From positions 817,770-835,261 of the forward strand of contig SAXG01000019.1 in the NCBI GenBank assembly GCA_012932865.1: a DNA stretch of 17,492 nt, given 5' to 3'. Under the pieces are notes generated by a model. It was given only the letters and a program-made list of their open reading frames with translations. It was not told where the DNA came from and did no database searches. The position numbers and the translations under genes are program-made. The stretch is from Amylostereum areolatum (taxonomy: Eukaryota; Basidiomycota; Agaricomycetes; Russulales; Stereaceae). Positions 8,172-17,492 of this stretch are shown here, in pieces. Numbering within the stretch: position 1 is the stretch's first letter; every line of letters starts with the position of its first letter.

Positions 8172-9223
8172 TCACGTATCGTCACGCCGGACACACCGCT
8201 CCGGTGTGACAACCTGTAGCCTACGTCAATCCCGCACATTAAGTATAGGTAAACAAAGACATACCTTGACTGCACCCAAAACCACACTGCCATTCACATG
8301 TTGGAACTGTGGAACGACCCGTTCGCAAATGTGTTCGCTCTCCTTGTCGTCTTTCGCCTCGTACCGCGCCAAAGCGGAGAGGATGGCAACGCGACCCCAC
8401 TCCGAGCATTCGTTCAGTGCTATGAGCAGTTTATTGAGGATTGAGGAGGTGATGTGGAAAAGAGCGGGGTCGGATGAGGAAGTAGATGGCAGGGATGATG
8501 CAGCGATGTGAATATCCGACAAAGCGGTCACGGTGTTTGCGACAACCTGAACGTCTGATTTTCAGCCCTTGGGCCAATTTCTTTGGAGAAGTTACGCACC
8601 ATTGGGTTACTATCCCCAATCATCTCATGTAGCTGCTCCAGAAATCCATTCTCGAGAACAAGCTCCGGCTTGAGATCGTACAATTTCGCGACGCAGAGGG
8701 CAGCGGTCTTGCGCACGTAGGGATTATCATCGCGCAAACACTTTTGCAGGGGGTCACAAAGGTAATCGATGATCTTTTCTACGCGGATGCAACCCATAGT
8801 TCGGATGGCTAGGGCGCGGATGAGGGGGTTGTGATCGTCGGAATCCTTCACGAACGTGTTCACAGCGAGAATAACGAGTTCCGGCTGAGTCTTGGCATAA
8901 TTGATCAAGTAAAGATAGACAAGTTTCTTCTGTTCGATATCCTCTGTCTGCATGTTCTTCAGGACGTCGGGGAAGAGACCGCTGACATCTGAGGATACGC
9001 GGTCAGCACCCCTCACACTGGCGCAACGCTCAAGACAGCGCACCTTTGCCGACAGTCATGTTCGCAATGACCCTTTTGATCGCATCCTTACGTCTATCTT
9101 TATATTCGCTGTTGAGGTCCGCGCGAAGTTCGAAGTTCTCGCCTACGGAAGGAACGGGTCAGCCTCTTGGAGGCTCAGAGCAACGTATATCGCACCTTTT
9201 TTGGGCGCCGCCCGACCAAACAT
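8172..9223 (-). pseudogene. Beta-adaptin (AP-1/AP-2 large subunit), truncated after the first quarter
   Basis: Four exons on the minus strand join without error: 9223-9196, 9142-9044, 8988-8600 and 8546-8265, with introns GTGCGA...TAG, GTGCGC...CAG and GTGCGT...CAG. The 266 codons begin [20 protein letters not shown], continue with [12 protein letters not shown] and [13 protein letters not shown], and include [37 protein letters not shown] and [14 protein letters not shown], the HEAT-repeat start of the adaptin trunk. A further intron (8264-8214, GTATGT...CAG) leads to only 13 codons (VVTPERCVRRDDT) and TGA at 8172-8174. The family is usually 700-950 residues; the rest of the trunk, hinge and ear are absent. 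A full protein would build clathrin adaptor complexes at trans-Golgi/endosome or plasma membrane. An upstream in-frame ATG (9229-9227) would add two residues. Identity is near certain; AP-1 versus AP-2 is not resolved. Confidence 0.88.
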
Positions 9224-9229
9224 GTTCAT

Positions 9230-9618
9230 GTTAAGTCTTTACTTTATCGGAAAATGGAACGCCGCTTCAAGAGTCGAGGCACGGCGATGGAGGGACAATG
9301 AAGACGAAGTGTCCAAGGGGAGACGCAGAGGAGTCTGGACTAGAGTAGTGCTAGCAGTGTTACACAGCTTCATTCAAGGATTAGAAGATCTTGAACGAGC
9401 ACTATCGGCGTTAGCTCCCTCCGATTAGCATCAGGATCTATGATATTGCCGTCGGCTGTCGGCCCGTGATCGACAAAGTTGAACTTCAGCCTCATGTCAG
9501 GTTGCCTCTGCTCCCCATTGTCCTCCGCATTAGTCTACCAATAGGCGAGTAAAAGAAACATATAAATACCCTGCGTCCGGGGCTGATCCGTAAGCCGTCT
9601 TCCTCCCACCATCTCACC
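9230..9618. promoter_or_regulatory. Shared divergent promoter region (beta-adaptin / FunK1-like kinase)
   Basis: About 390 bases separate the two start codons, which point away from each other. The right side has a clear TATA box and a CT-rich stretch before the kinase ATG. No TATA box is evident for the adaptin side, as is usual for housekeeping genes. Confidence 0.5.
9561..9568 (+). promoter_or_regulatory. TATA box of the FunK1-like kinase gene
   Basis: TATAAATA lies 50 bases before the chosen ATG (9619), followed by the pyrimidine-rich stretch CGTCTTCCTCCCACC. The spacing leaves a very short 5' leader of roughly 20-30 bases and supports this start codon. Confidence 0.6.
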
Positions 9619-12511
9619 ATGTCTAACACTGCAACCAACCGCACTCCTGCCCAGAGTACTGCCACCCCCGATCCTAGGGCCAATATCAAGCACACCCCTC
9701 CTCACTATACCCACGGGAAAGCCGACATCCACGCAGCTCGACAGATAAAACCAACAGAAATCCTTTATATGCATCACGACGAGGACATGAAAGGCCTTTG
9801 GGTCGGACCCCAACCACCAGCAGAGTTCCTTGATGAGCATCTGGTTCCAGCACCAGCCTCGATATCCCGACCGGAGTGGAAACCCTCCTCCAAAGGAGCG
9901 AAAAAGATACATGAGCTTGACTTGGTGCGCATCTTTATGAACCTTGTCGGATACAACTGACACGGTCTTCAGGTCTCGGTGCTTGCTCCCTTCTGTCCGA
10001 GCTTGGCGCTCGAGGACACCCACGACACCCCAGGTCAAGCCGAATGTGCCAAGGTCTTTCGCAAGGCGGATATGAACGTCTTCGATAAAAACGACAACCC
10101 TTTGAAGCCCGTGGCCTCCGACAGGGCTGGAAACGATGATACCTCCCAGACTGCTTCTTCCACGGCTATCCCCTCTACATCCACCCCAGGCGATCCATCC
10201 CCCATTATTTCTGCCGGCGACGTCACTTCACGCCTTTCTTCGTCTCCTATCGCAGGCATGTCGCAACCCAACTCTACCGGCCAGGATGGCCCTCAGCCCA
10301 CTCCCTCTACGACCTCCGAACCTTCCGCGTCCACAACTGCCCCGCCTCCGTCGTCCCCAGACCCAGGCTCTCCAGATTCAGACAGAAGACGTCTCATGGA
10401 TATCTTTTCCAAGATGCAGATGTTTCTCGAACTGAAGAACAAAACCGAGGATCGTCACCAAGACATATTCAACGCGCCACGGCAGGAGCCCAATCCCAAA
10501 ACGAAAGACCCCAGACGTGCAGGGGACAAGTCGGTGACTCCGCGTGGGCAGGTTACGTCGTACGCCATGACGATGTTTGAAAATTCGAGTCGCGTCTTCG
10601 TGTTTTCCGTTCTCATCATACAGGAAGAGGCCCGGTTTATGCGATGGGATCGCAGCGGTGTCATCTTCTCTGAACGATTCAACTGGCTGGAGACGGACTA
10701 CTTGGCGGAGTTTTTCTGGAGGTTCAACCACATGACTCCCGTACAGCGCGGGTTTGACCCCACAGTCACGACCCCAAGTGAAAAAGAAGAGCAGATCGCC
10801 CGCAAAGCTTTCCAGGCCGTCAAAGACAAGACATATAAGGCCTTACTTCCCACTCAGAACGACCCTCTCCGTCGGTTCCAAGTTTGGGACGGCGCAGACT
10901 TTCATACCGTCATTACAGGTCGAGCGCATGTGTTCCCTCGCACATTCCCTGGCCGATCAACATTTGGTTACGTCGGCGTCGACCTTACAGACCTCGCCTC
11001 TCCGACCGTCGTGTTTCTCAAGGATTCTTGGAGGCTCTCCGTCGATGGAATGGTCCCTGAGGGCAAAATCTATGAGCGTCTCAAGGAAAAAAATGTCACC
11101 AATCTTCCAGATTATCGCTATGGTGGCGACGTTCCACTTGACCCCACTCCGCCGCCGCCGCCACCATCGCCACCGCCACAGGAAGAGGGATGCTCGTCTA
11201 CCGCCCTTCCCTCTCCACCCGCCCTACCACAACCCCGCGAAGTTCAGAAAACACTGACCCAAGAGTACACTAAACGCAAGTGGGCCTTCTGGACAGGAGA
11301 CATCTACGAACATACACATCATCGTATAGTTCTGGGGAAGATCGGGCGGCCCTTAAACACATTCACCTCAACCAAAGAGCTATGCCAGGTCTTATTCGAC
11401 GCTTTGCTATGTGAGTACGCGTTGTTTTTTTGCGCGTTTACCACGTTATAACATGACTGGTAGGTCACTGGAAGGCGTTCAAACTCGCTCGTATCCTCCA
11501 CCGTGATATAAGTGCTGGAAATATCCTTATAGATGAAGATGGACACGGGATTCTCATTGATTGGGACTTGTGCAGAGAGCTGGAAGCCGGCATAATAGAT
11601 GCACGCCGGCGATGGCGAACAGTAAGTTTCCCCCTTATATTTTATCATTCAATCGAAGCCTGACAGTATCATAGGGCACCCCGCAGTTCATGTCTGTGGA
11701 GATTTTCATGGTGCCATTCGGGCGAGATCATCTCCTCCGGGACGATCTCGAGTCCTTCGTCCACCTCCTTTTCCACCATGTTCTCAAGTATCGCCCTACC
11801 GCATGTGGACAGAATCTCTACTTTCCCCGGGTATTCACAGAAGTCTTCGACGCCTTCAACCTCGGACCCAACGGCGAGGCCACAGGAGGGATCGAGAGAA
11901 TGTCCATGCTCACGGGTAGTATCTTCCCGGACAAAGAATTGCAAGAGAGCTCCCTCCCCTCCGCCCTGGTCGACATCATGATCGAATCGCGCTCATTGTT
12001 TGCCCCCCTATACGCTACTGCACCACCACCGAAGAAAGCTGTTGGTCAAGCCTTACCCTCATTGCAGCTATTCCTGGACGATGTCGATGAACCCGTGGAC
12101 ATCAATATAAATGCCCTGGCGAAGGCGAAAGCAGCTCAAGCACGAGCAGAGCAGGTAGAGGCTCAACGCAAGGAAGCAATCCAGGAGCTCGAACGGTCTA
12201 TACCCCTCGCACATATATTCAGCGAACATCTCGCAAATGCAGCAGGATGGGCTGGTGACGGCCCGGCTATGAACCAGCTCCCTCAAGCATACAACGATCC
12301 CGCGTATACTGGCAAGCGTTCGACCCTGGGAGGCCATGGCACCCCGACGCCCTGCAAGAAACGACGGAGCGATTTAATAGCAGGGGTGGAACCGGATTAC
12401 GGCGATCCGCAGACTACCAAACGGATTCGACGGAATGACGGGTCTAAGTCGACTCCGACCTCGCTGAAACCGCTTAGGAAACGGAAGGAGCCTGTTGTTG
12501 CTGAAGTGTAA
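9619..12511 (+). CDS. FunK1-like fungal-type protein kinase
   Basis: Four exons (9619-9924, 9973-11410, 11464-11621, 11675-12511) give 912 residues with all frames and GT-AG junctions consistent. The first intron (GTGCGC...TTCAG, 48 bases) joins HELDL to VSVLAPFCPSLALED, a FunK1 N-terminal hallmark. A Pro/Ser/Thr-rich, likely disordered part spans about residues 155-238. The kinase core follows: the probable beta-3 lysine is K452 (VVFLKDSWR), with the helix-C glutamate in PEGKIYERL. The catalytic loop is HRDISAGNIL (H594-R595-D596) and the metal-binding motif is DWD (614-616) instead of DFG, normal for FunK1. GTPQFMS follows. A proline run lies at about 491-525, within the core. The C-terminus has an Ala/Glu/Lys helix and three basic clusters (KKRRSD, TKRIRRND, LRKRKE), suggesting nuclear targeting. 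FunK1 kinases are expanded in mushrooms and substrates are unknown. Confidence 0.92.
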
Positions 12512-12757
12512 AATACATACATACTCACTACACCATTGTGTATCGAATTGTGACTCCCTGTGCAAACCAAACTTACCAAATCATCCTTGTCTTCACCGTG
12601 CCGTGGCTTATGTAGATAAGTCTCGTAAGTTAGATCACACTCTCCAGGTCGGAGCCTCGTGGAGTCGTAGTTACACCCTGACCCGCACGAAATGCTACAA
12701 ATGCTGTGTTCGACGGAGGCGAGGAAGATAAGTAGCAGTATACACCTTCTTACAACC
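12512..12757. terminator. Convergent 3' region between the kinase and UBP6 genes
   Basis: The kinase stop (12509-12511) and the UBP6-like stop (12760-12758, minus strand) face each other across 246 bases. A/T-rich runs just after each stop (AAAATACATACATAC on the plus side) are plausible 3'-end signals, but no strict AATAAA was found. The two transcripts may overlap at their tails. Confidence 0.4.
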
Positions 12758-14971
12758 TTATACTAACGTTTTACTCCTGTACAATAACACATACGCACTC
12801 GCATCTTCTCCACCGCCATCCAATGTGGCCAATTTTTCCGCAGGGAATATGGACACCTTCTCATCGTCGAACTTGTACCAGTCGTCGTCGTCATCCGCGA
12901 CTACACCAGCTCCACTCCCCGTTGACGAATCACCACCATCCACTATGCCTGTTGGTTTCGGAGAGTGGAGCGCCGACTTCTTTACGAAACCGATGTAATG
13001 TCCCGCGTCTGCCGCCGCACCCTTGTGCGTGATAATTGCTGTAGACACGCGCATAGCATCAGCGCCGACCACGGTAAAGAGAAAAGAAACGGGAAGACGC
13101 ACCGACGAGATCGTATAATCCCGTAACGCTTGCACCAACATCGGCCTTCACCTCGGGGTCCACCAGCTTCTCAAGCTCCGCGAGTTCTTCGCGTCTGTAC
13201 TCATCCTCGTCCTTCAACGCTCCACCCTGCGTGCCCTCGGACACTACCTCCATTGGCTCGTCGCCCCCACTTACGGGAGCAGGCGTTGGCGCCGCCGCGG
13301 CCTCCTTCGCAGCCTTAGTCCGTCGGCGGACCTTGGTACGCTCCCGCCGTTCCTTCTCAATTTCCAGCAGTCTGCGGGAAACGGGTCGGAGTTTGCCCTT
13401 TAGCTCGTCCGTGGCGAGGTCAAGTGCGTCGTATTCGACGGGGAACTTCACTTTGCGCTGCACGCCACAGGCAATATCAGCACACACGTTAAGCTGGGAT
13501 AAGACGAAGGGATTGGCCTGAACGACGTACCATAATCTTCGCCTTCTTGTTGATGTCCCGCCGCCAGGTAAAGCGCACCATGTGGACTGTCAAGTATGTT
13601 GGCAGGCGCGACAAGCGTGACTGCATCGTGTAGGTGGCCTCGCGCCCAAGCGATTCCGATCGTTTCACTATCGTCTGGTCTAGTGCCTACCAACGGCCAT
13701 CAACATTACGCTCACAGAAAGAAAGCCTCCGATGATACGTACATCGGCGATGCCGGAATGCATGAAGTTGGTGTTCATGTTGATGTTACACTCAACCTTG
13801 AGCACATTTTCGGTGGTTATTGATGGAGGTTCGTCTGGAGCTTCAGCAGATTTCATCCTGTAGACACGCATCGTCAACCGGGGTCAACGGGACAAATGGA
13901 TAGAGCATATACGCACTCGCGAACTATGCGTCCGGTCATATACTGATCCACGAACTTGCGGTTTGAGTCCACCACCCCCGACGGGCCAGGCGAGCCAGGA
14001 ATGTCCTTTACCGCTTGCAAAATTTGCGACCAGCACTCTTCCGCATCTGGACGGGGCGGCATGAGCTCCACGCCGGCGGCATTAGAAGAAAAAAATGAAC
14101 ACACCCTGCTGAGCAAAACCCAAACCTTGACGCGCCCGCTCGTTAAACTGCGGCACGACCTGCCGAAGGTTAACGAGGAAGTTGGAAGGCGTGACGCTGC
14201 CTGTTGTATTGGCCATGGTGTTGAAAAGCTCGTTGAAAGCTTTAGGTAGTGGTGCAAAAGGCTTCGCGCTAGGTACAAGATTGAGCTAGCGATGAGCTAG
14301 AGTCAAGGCCAAGGGGGAAAAGCAGGCGAACATGTTAAGGGCATTTTGGAGTTCGGGGATCCCACGCATAGCCTGGATGGTGGCGCTCATATAGCAAGTA
14401 TTGCCCAAGCTATCGGACATATTGCAGTAAGCACAGGTAGCGACGATTAAGAAAATGATCCACGCACTTGACGAGGCCAACCGGAAGTCGGAGCTGCGAT
14501 GTTCATGAGCACTGAGCTCGGCTGGACCGAACAAGACATACCGCATTCGCTAGCTCTGCATCATCCATGTCTTCTAGGAACTTTACAGGTTCAGAGGGAG
14601 GTTTGGGAAGTTCCCCGGCAGCGCCGATCACTGTGAACGCTTGACCCTACCGCAAGAAAAACTTCAGCACCTCGATGCTGACGCCTTTAGCGATCCCGAG
14701 GACAATCCACACACCTCCTTGGGCGCGATCTTCTTCCAATCACCATCATCCTACGTGTTGTGTAAGCGCCATGTTATCTCGTAGAGGAGACGAAGAGACA
14801 CGACGATCGTACCTTCAGCATCCCGCCCTTGACCATGACTTTCATGCGGTCCACGGGTATGCCCGTCTTCTGGAAGATGGCCTCTTTGAAGGCGAGACCT
14901 GGCTGGTCGGTGTCCAGAACCACGTCGTGGGTTTTACCAGAATGTTTGATTTTGACATTGAAGAGCGGCAT
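12758..14971 (-). CDS. UBP6: Ubiquitin carboxyl-terminal hydrolase 6 (Ubp6/USP14 type)
   Basis: Eleven exons on the minus strand: 14971-14813, 14750-14715, 14646-14542, 14493-14468, 14409-14332, 14268-14105, 14046-13917, 13857-13743, 13686-13531, 13457-13103 and 13038-12758. They give 534 residues. Residues 1-75 form a ubiquitin-like domain (MPLFNVKIKHSGK, GGMLKDDGDWKKIAP) that docks on the proteasome base. The C19 cysteine protease follows: Cys box GLVNLGNTCYMSATIQAMRG with C114, the QQDAEECW box after the sixth intron, TVHMVRF, and the His box HKGAAADAGHYIGF with H455. The DDDWYKFDDEKV box comes next. It trims ubiquitin chains from substrates at the 26S proteasome and delays their breakdown. 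It is slightly longer than yeast or human orthologues because of a charged stretch after KVKFPVEYD and a Ser/Gly/Asp-rich loop between His and Asp boxes. The fifth intron uses the rare donor GTTCGC. Every junction keeps frame. Confidence 0.93.
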
Positions 14972-15353
14972 GATGGGTGAAAGAAAGGTGGAAGGGTGGG
15001 GCGAAGACGCAGCTTGCAGGAGACGCGTACGCGCTTGACGTAAATCTGCTCCTAGGATGCACGTGAATGGCTACAGTGGAGTCTGAGTGGTTTCAATATT
15101 CGCTCAGACCACTCGATCTCCAGCTCATTCATAAGCCATGAACTAGGGTAAGGAATCAAGTTCCATTTTACATCCTATTCGACATTCCTGCCCTATACCC
15201 AAAAGCAAAGCATGAACATGCCGGCGAAGAAAAGACGTATAACACATTATAGGACAGTAGAAATATACATGCTTTCAGTCTTCACAGAATCGTCCATGCA
15301 TTTTCCAGGTCAGCAGTCATCCCTCGCGAGAAAAGAGTATCGAATCACGTCGA
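14972..15353. promoter_or_regulatory. Promoter region of UBP6 and 3' flank of the BAP31-like gene
   Basis: These 382 bases lie between two minus-strand genes, downstream of the BAP31-like stop and upstream of the UBP6-like ATG. No TATA box is obvious near the ATG. The stretch holds a small inverted repeat at 15081-15114. No gene is supported in it. Confidence 0.45.
15081..15114. repeat. Inverted repeat with two alternative stems
   Basis: GAGTGGT (15085-15091) pairs with ACCACTC (15108-15114), and GTCTGAG (15081-15087) pairs with CTCAGAC (15103-15109). The two stems overlap, so only one can form at a time. GTCTGAG/CTCAGAC is the same arm core seen in the palindrome at 7309-7418. Confidence 0.55.
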
Positions 15354-16270
15354 TCAATCTTTACGCTTGTTGGAGACCTTCCCGGTCTCTTTGTTGTACT
15401 GCTCCGCCAGTCTGTCGTATTCCGCGTGCGTCTGGGCAGCCTGTTTCTTCAGCGTCTCTGCAGAGAATGTCAATGACAAAGGAAGACAACGAACTGTTAG
15501 AGGACGCACCAAAGTCGCGAGTCTCCTTGTTGGCAGCAGCCAGCTTGCGCTCGAGTTCCTCGATCTTCTTCGCAGCGTCCCCAGCAGCCATGCCATCCCG
15601 CGACTTGCCAGCAGTCTACGTAAGAAAGGCAGACATTTAGAACCGAAGAGAGGATGGGGGATACAGGGGAAAGGGATATTCACCGCATTCTTCAACTTGG
15701 CATACTCCTCTTGAGTGTGGATGAGATCTTGAATGATGTAGAACGTCCGCGTGAGAACGATGGATAGGAATAGACAGAATCCCGTCAGATAGGTATTGCG
15801 CTGCGCGCTAATTACACAAATATACACGTGTCAGACGTGCAGTCGGACCACGGCGAGAGACACGTACTAGAATTTACGCGCAGCAAAGTTGGTCTCCGTG
15901 CGCACGTCCTGCATGCCTTGTCCGTGCTTCGCCATCTCTACCTCAGCGGTGACGCGGAACATGCGCTGGAGGGCGTCCAAGAAGAGAATCGCTATGAAAC
16001 TTATCGGGAGGTTGGTGTTCGGTTCGAGACACGTAAAGTCGGAACAACGCACATGAAAGATATCTTGAGACCGTACGCAATTTTTCCAACAAAGGCGCTT
16101 TCCGAAAGGAACCTGAAGAATCCCTTGCGCACTTGGAATGGGAGAGGCGCGACGATGAGACAGAAGGTGGCCATCTCCGCCACCAAGAGCATGAAGGTGA
16201 GGGAGTAGCTGCCATGCGATCAGCATAGGCTCGAACGCATCCAGAGTGATGATACGCACTAGATTGTCAT
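15354..16270 (-). CDS. BAP31/Yet-family endoplasmic reticulum membrane protein
   Basis: Six minus-strand exons join in frame: 16270-16260 (11 bases, MTI plus two bases), 16208-16053, 15999-15868, 15807-15684, 15615-15510 and 15457-15354, giving 210 residues. The N-terminal half has three hydrophobic segments: YSLTFMLLVAEMATFCLIVA, KISFIFIAILFLDALQRMF, and YLTGFCLFLSIVLTRTFYII, with the family-typical charged stretch around RTETNFAARKFYAQRN between the second and third. After about residue 150 comes a cytosolic coiled coil (AAKKIEELERKLAAANKE, then HAEYDRLAEQYNKETGK). The end KRKD resembles a KKXX ER-retrieval signal. BAP31-type proteins help sort membrane cargo leaving the ER and take part in quality control. 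The start was chosen because the tiny first exon completes MTIYYSLTF, as in relatives. Length is close to yeast Yet proteins and slightly shorter than animal BAP31. Confidence 0.9.
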
Positions 16271-17492
16271 TTTTGATGGGTGGAAAATGCGAATTAAGGA
16301 GGAGAAGGGGTGTGGACAGACGGTGGTGGTTGTCTTGAGAGGAAGACGCGCAGGGTTCGAGGCCGAACAGAGTACGTGTGCATGATGTCAAACCCTAACC
16401 CGACCTCGCCACATTCTGGCCGGCGACTAATCTACACTCGACTCGTCGGACCACTGGCACCACCACTGACAACAATTTGCTGAATGGCCCTCCTACTTTG
16501 GCTCCTGGGCTTCCGGTTCAGCTATACGGTCTCACTCGCCGCCGCCGCCGCCGTAACGACTTTTCTCCTCAATGCTCAACGCTTGAACGCGTCTCGATTC
16601 TTCTGCTGTGAGCGCCCACTTGGCATACAAATGACAGTAGGCATGGGCGCTGCTCCGTGTCGTTCAAGCTGGTTTCAACGCATGCCCCGTCCTTCGCTTC
16701 TGGACAACAGGTCTACCTAACAGATTATATCCACCCTTGCATGTAACGGGACGTCTCATGATTCACAATGTGCTATGCATCATGGTCCGTGCCGCGGGTG
16801 GGCAGAACAGGGGATTGGCCCGATGCTTGCAATTTTATCGCCAATATAAAACAACGCAGCCCAACTTGCTCCAACTTGTACCGGCAGGGTCGTCGAATCG
16901 TGGGTATGTGTAGTGATTGTTATGTATTCTATGCAGCCTTTCTGACAATCCTCACGCTATAATGGTAACTCAACAGCGTCAAGATATAGGTTCGGAACAA
17001 GCCGCCTTCTTTCAAAGTCAATTCCGGCTCCGCCGCCCTTTGTCAGAAGGGGCTTGCTTCAAGATGCGCGATACTAGTGACTTGCCGTCGAGAGTATACA
17101 GCTCGTCCTCTCGACTTTACGGTCCATGCCATATCACGGAACTTGTTTTTTGTATGTATCCCGAGGCTTTGTGCTCTTCAATAATATATTTTCTGCCCTG
17201 TAAATCAAACTATAGCTCTACCAAGAGACCCTTATGTGCAGGTGAACTTTGTCCCTCTGTTATTCAGTATTCAAGGATCGGGTTGGTATCCAACTTGGTT
17301 CACAATACGCGCATACATGCATAGAACGGTTCACGAATTTTTCGATGTGTATTGGGGCGAGCGCAAATCTCCCTCTCCTATCGCGCCGCGCGCGGAACGG
17401 CTCGTCCTCAATCAGAGAGTCACGTGACGGCGTATGTACGGATTTCGACAGGAACCCATACACACCGACGTGTATACTCCTCCCACCTGCAC
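16271..17492. other. Gene-poor right end, no gene supported
   Basis: The first ~200 bases are the promoter side of the BAP31-like gene. A plus-strand frame at 16484-16720 begins with a hydrophobic, signal-like stretch (MALLLWLLGF) and an alanine run encoded by five GCC repeats (about 16538-16553), then loses protein-like character. An open frame without an early ATG runs 16641-16913. Neither has a recognised motif or convincing splice partner. A CACGTG E-box-like palindrome is at 17421-17426 inside GTCACGTGAC. Confidence 0.4.

Noticed and set aside
8206..9428. Plus-strand open frames across the adaptin locus
   Set aside because: They are antisense shadows of the well-supported minus-strand exons.
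9979..11451. Separate gene beginning at a GTG at 9979
   Set aside because: It is the second exon of the kinase gene. A 48-base GTGCGC...CAG intron joins it in frame to the exon at 9619, which has a TATA box and ATG.
12823..14249. Plus-strand open frames across the UBP6 locus
   Set aside because: They mirror minus-strand exons carrying conserved C19 protease boxes and have low-complexity composition.
16391..16402. Telomere-like CCCTAACCC
   Set aside because: A single copy with one partial repeat is expected by chance and does not indicate a telomere.
16484..16720. Small secreted or membrane protein candidate
   Set aside because: Only the first ~30 residues look signal-like, the alanine run comes from a GCC repeat, and the rest has no protein-like pattern or homologous motif.
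16641..16913. Open frame of about 90 codons without early ATG
   Set aside because: No start, no convincing upstream exon and no known motif; length is within chance for this GC content.

Overview
The window reads as nuclear DNA of a filamentous basidiomycete, most likely an Agaricomycete. The evidence is genes cut by many ~45-75 bp introns, a FunK1-type fungal protein kinase, a DUF6534-like membrane protein (a family I know mainly from mushroom-forming fungi), and Tf2-like Ty3/gypsy remains. I found no bacterial operon, CRISPR array, rRNA or tRNA gene.

Left third (1-3.6 kb) is transposon debris: the decayed integrase/chromodomain end of a Ty3/gypsy element, its polypurine tract and a 3' LTR with TATA box and three TGACTCA sites. 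Next come a broken, intron-containing unknown gene relic and a ~131 bp candidate solo LTR. From 3.68 to 8.2 kb three genes are damaged in different ways. An SLC16/MCH-like MFS transporter has many one-base frame losses in its 5' half. A DUF6534-like membrane protein has a coherent 3' half and an eroded 5' half. A beta-adaptin (AP-1/AP-2 large subunit, minus strand) has a perfect 5' end but stops after ~279 codons, and the rest is absent. Between the last two lies a nested palindrome of ~110 bp next to another hairpin.

Right half (9.2-16.3 kb) is healthy: a FunK1-like kinase (+, 4 exons, 912 aa), a Ubp6/USP14 proteasome deubiquitinase (-, 11 exons, 534 aa) and a BAP31/Yet-type ER membrane protein (-, 6 exons, 210 aa). 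All three splice in silico without a frame break, which makes sequencing error an unlikely cause of the damage further left. The last 1.2 kb holds no gene I can support.

The intact genes are housekeeping (protein turnover at the proteasome, ER membrane cargo sorting) plus one lineage-expanded kinase; nothing suggests a common pathway. I see no clear new biological system. The most unusual items are the abruptly truncated beta-adaptin, the nested palindrome beside it, and the sharp boundary between decayed and intact genes. Exon models were built by hand from splice signals and reading-frame continuity and have no transcript support.
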